This document shows positions 21,099 to 21,888 of a stretch of DNA of 21,888 nt, in pieces. Source of the DNA: an uncultured Prevotella sp. (GTDB lineage: Bacteria > Bacteroidota > Bacteroidia > Bacteroidales > Bacteroidaceae); assembly GCA_937916405.1 (NCBI GenBank), contig CALFUF010000100.1, positions 1-21,888 of the forward strand, in the 5' to 3' direction. Below the pieces are notes generated by a model. That model did no database searches and had not been told where the DNA came from. It saw only the letters and a list, made by a program, of their open reading frames with translations. The position numbers and the translations under genes are program-made. How positions within the stretch are numbered: the first letter of the stretch is position 1; the number at the start of each line of letters is the position of its first letter.

Positions 21099-21888
21099 AT
21101 GGCAAGAAGAACATTCTCAATGGGTGGCGTTCACCCTGCAGACAACAAAATCTCCCGCGAGTGCAAGATAGAGGTTCTGCCCATCCCCCAGACCGTTTAC
21201 ATCCATCTGGGCCAGCATATCGGAGCCCCTGCCAAACCCCTTGTCGCAGTAGGTGACAAGGTCAAGGTGGGCCAGCCCGTGGCAGAGCCCGGCGGCTTTG
21301 TTTCCGCTTATATCCATTCCTCCGTATCCGGCACAGTCAAGAGCATCGCTCCGCGCAAGGACCTGGCCGGCAACCCCCAGATGTGCATTGAGATTGCCGT
21401 CGAGGGCGACGAGTGGCTGGAAGGCATCGACACTACGGACACCGTAATCACTGATTTTCCGGATGACGCAAAGGCTTGCCTGGAGAAAATCAAGGCTGCC
21501 GGCATCGTAGGCCTTGGCGGCGCAACCTTCCCCACGCACGTAAAGCTTTCGCCACCTCCCGGAAAGAAGTGCGAAATGCTCATAATCAACGGCTGCGAGT
21601 GCGAGCCCTATCTGACATCGGACTTCCGCACCCTGCTGGAAAAGGGCGAGCAGGTGGCCATCGGCACCGCAATCATCAAGAACATCCTTGGGGTTGACAA
21701 GGCTACCATCGCCATAGAAGACAACAAGCCGGAGGCTATAAAGCACATGAACGAGGTTCTGGCCGGCCTTCGCAAACTGTCTTCCAAGTACGCCGGCATC
21801 TCTGTGATGAGCCTTATGAAGAAGTATCCGGAGGGTGGCGAAAAGCAGCTTATAGACGCCGTTATGCACCGTCAGGTGGCTTCCGGCG
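21099..21888 (+). CDS. rnfC: Electron transport complex subunit RnfC, N-terminal part
   Basis: Subunit of the membrane-bound Rnf complex, which moves electrons from reduced ferredoxin to NAD+ while pumping Na+ or H+; RnfC carries the NADH-side domain. 263 codons are present before the right edge; full length is about 440. The N-terminal FSMGGVHP (residues 6-13) and the biotinyl-like region GDKVKVGQPVAEP (52-64) are visible. The Rossmann-like core has GLGGATFPTHVKL (138-150) and INGCECEPYLTSD (163-175), all hallmarks of RnfC. The [4Fe-4S] ferredoxin-like motifs lie beyond the edge. Base composition is visibly richer in G+C at third positions than genes to the left, and it has a strong Shine-Dalgarno. 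No rnfB precedes it, which is unusual. Confidence 0.95.
   Translation, partial: MARRTFSMGGVHPADNKISRECKIEVLPIPQTVYIHLGQHIGAPAKPLVAVGDKVKVGQPVAEPGGFVSAYIHSSVSGTVKSIAPRKDLAGNPQMCIEIAVEGDEWLEGIDTTDTVITDFPDDAKACLEKIKAAGIVGLGGATFPTHVKLSPPPGKKCEMLIINGCECEPYLTSDFRTLLEKGEQVAIGTAIIKNILGVDKATIAIEDNKPEAIKHMNEVLAGLRKLSSKYAGISVMSLMKKYPEGGEKQLIDAVMHRQVASG

Overview
The window looks like a Bacteroidales chromosome segment, most likely Prevotella or a close relative from gut or rumen. Many upstream regions carry the Bacteroidetes-type promoter (TTTG about 19-23 nt before TAnnTTTG). Shine-Dalgarno sequences are almost absent, secreted proteins are abundant, and there is a GH115/GH43 xylan-degrading pair. I could not run a database search, so family names rest on motifs I recognise.

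Layout. (a) 1-2.7 kb: the N-terminal part of dnaK (minus strand, running off the left edge), divergent from a secreted protein of unknown function. (b) 2.7-6.9 kb, minus strand: mnmA, a small conserved hypothetical gene, a saccharopine/carboxynorspermidine dehydrogenase-family gene and recA. mnmA is split by a frameshift inside eight copies of a 7-bp repeat. (c) 6.9-8.3 kb, plus strand: a small secreted protein and a LacX-type aldose epimerase. (d) 8.4-10 kb, minus strand: frr and rsgA, two ribosome factors. (e) 10.2-14.7 kb, plus strand: GH115 alpha-glucuronidase followed by a GH43-type enzyme, probably a glucuronoarabinoxylan operon. (f) 14.9-19.5 kb, plus strand: an accessory stretch with an AbiE-like toxin-antitoxin pair, a PemK/MazF-like pair, five very small ORFs (three with a membrane segment), one small gene broken by an in-frame TGA, an unknown gene, and repeated promoter and leader modules. 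(g) 19.5-21.1 kb: a secreted protein with an Ala/Lys-rich C terminus. (h) 21.1 kb to the right edge: rnfC (partial), visibly richer in G+C and preceded by a strong Shine-Dalgarno.

The most striking theme is short tandem repeats with 7-8 bp units entering genes and gene junctions. Four families are visible (TGAGAGG, TCAACTG, ATTTCGAG and an AAAGACATAATAACATA-like unit), plus a G/C-rich palindrome. TGAGAGG arrays sit inside mnmA (8 copies, frame broken), inside rsgA (5 copies, frame intact) and fill the GH115-GH43 gap. Because 7 is not a multiple of 3, a change in copy number toggles the reading frame. mnmA, and potentially rsgA, therefore look like phase-variable translation-machinery genes. 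Repeat units also contain the stop codon of four genes and the start codon of rsgA.

The second theme is the 16.9-19.5 kb region. Near-identical promoters (three copies) and a 5' leader (four copies) are interleaved with tiny membrane-protein genes and a toxin-antitoxin pair flanked by 42-bp direct repeats. It looks like an island assembled by repeated recombination between leader and promoter segments. The step into rnfC at about 21.06-21.10 kb may be a deletion junction or a chimeric assembly join.
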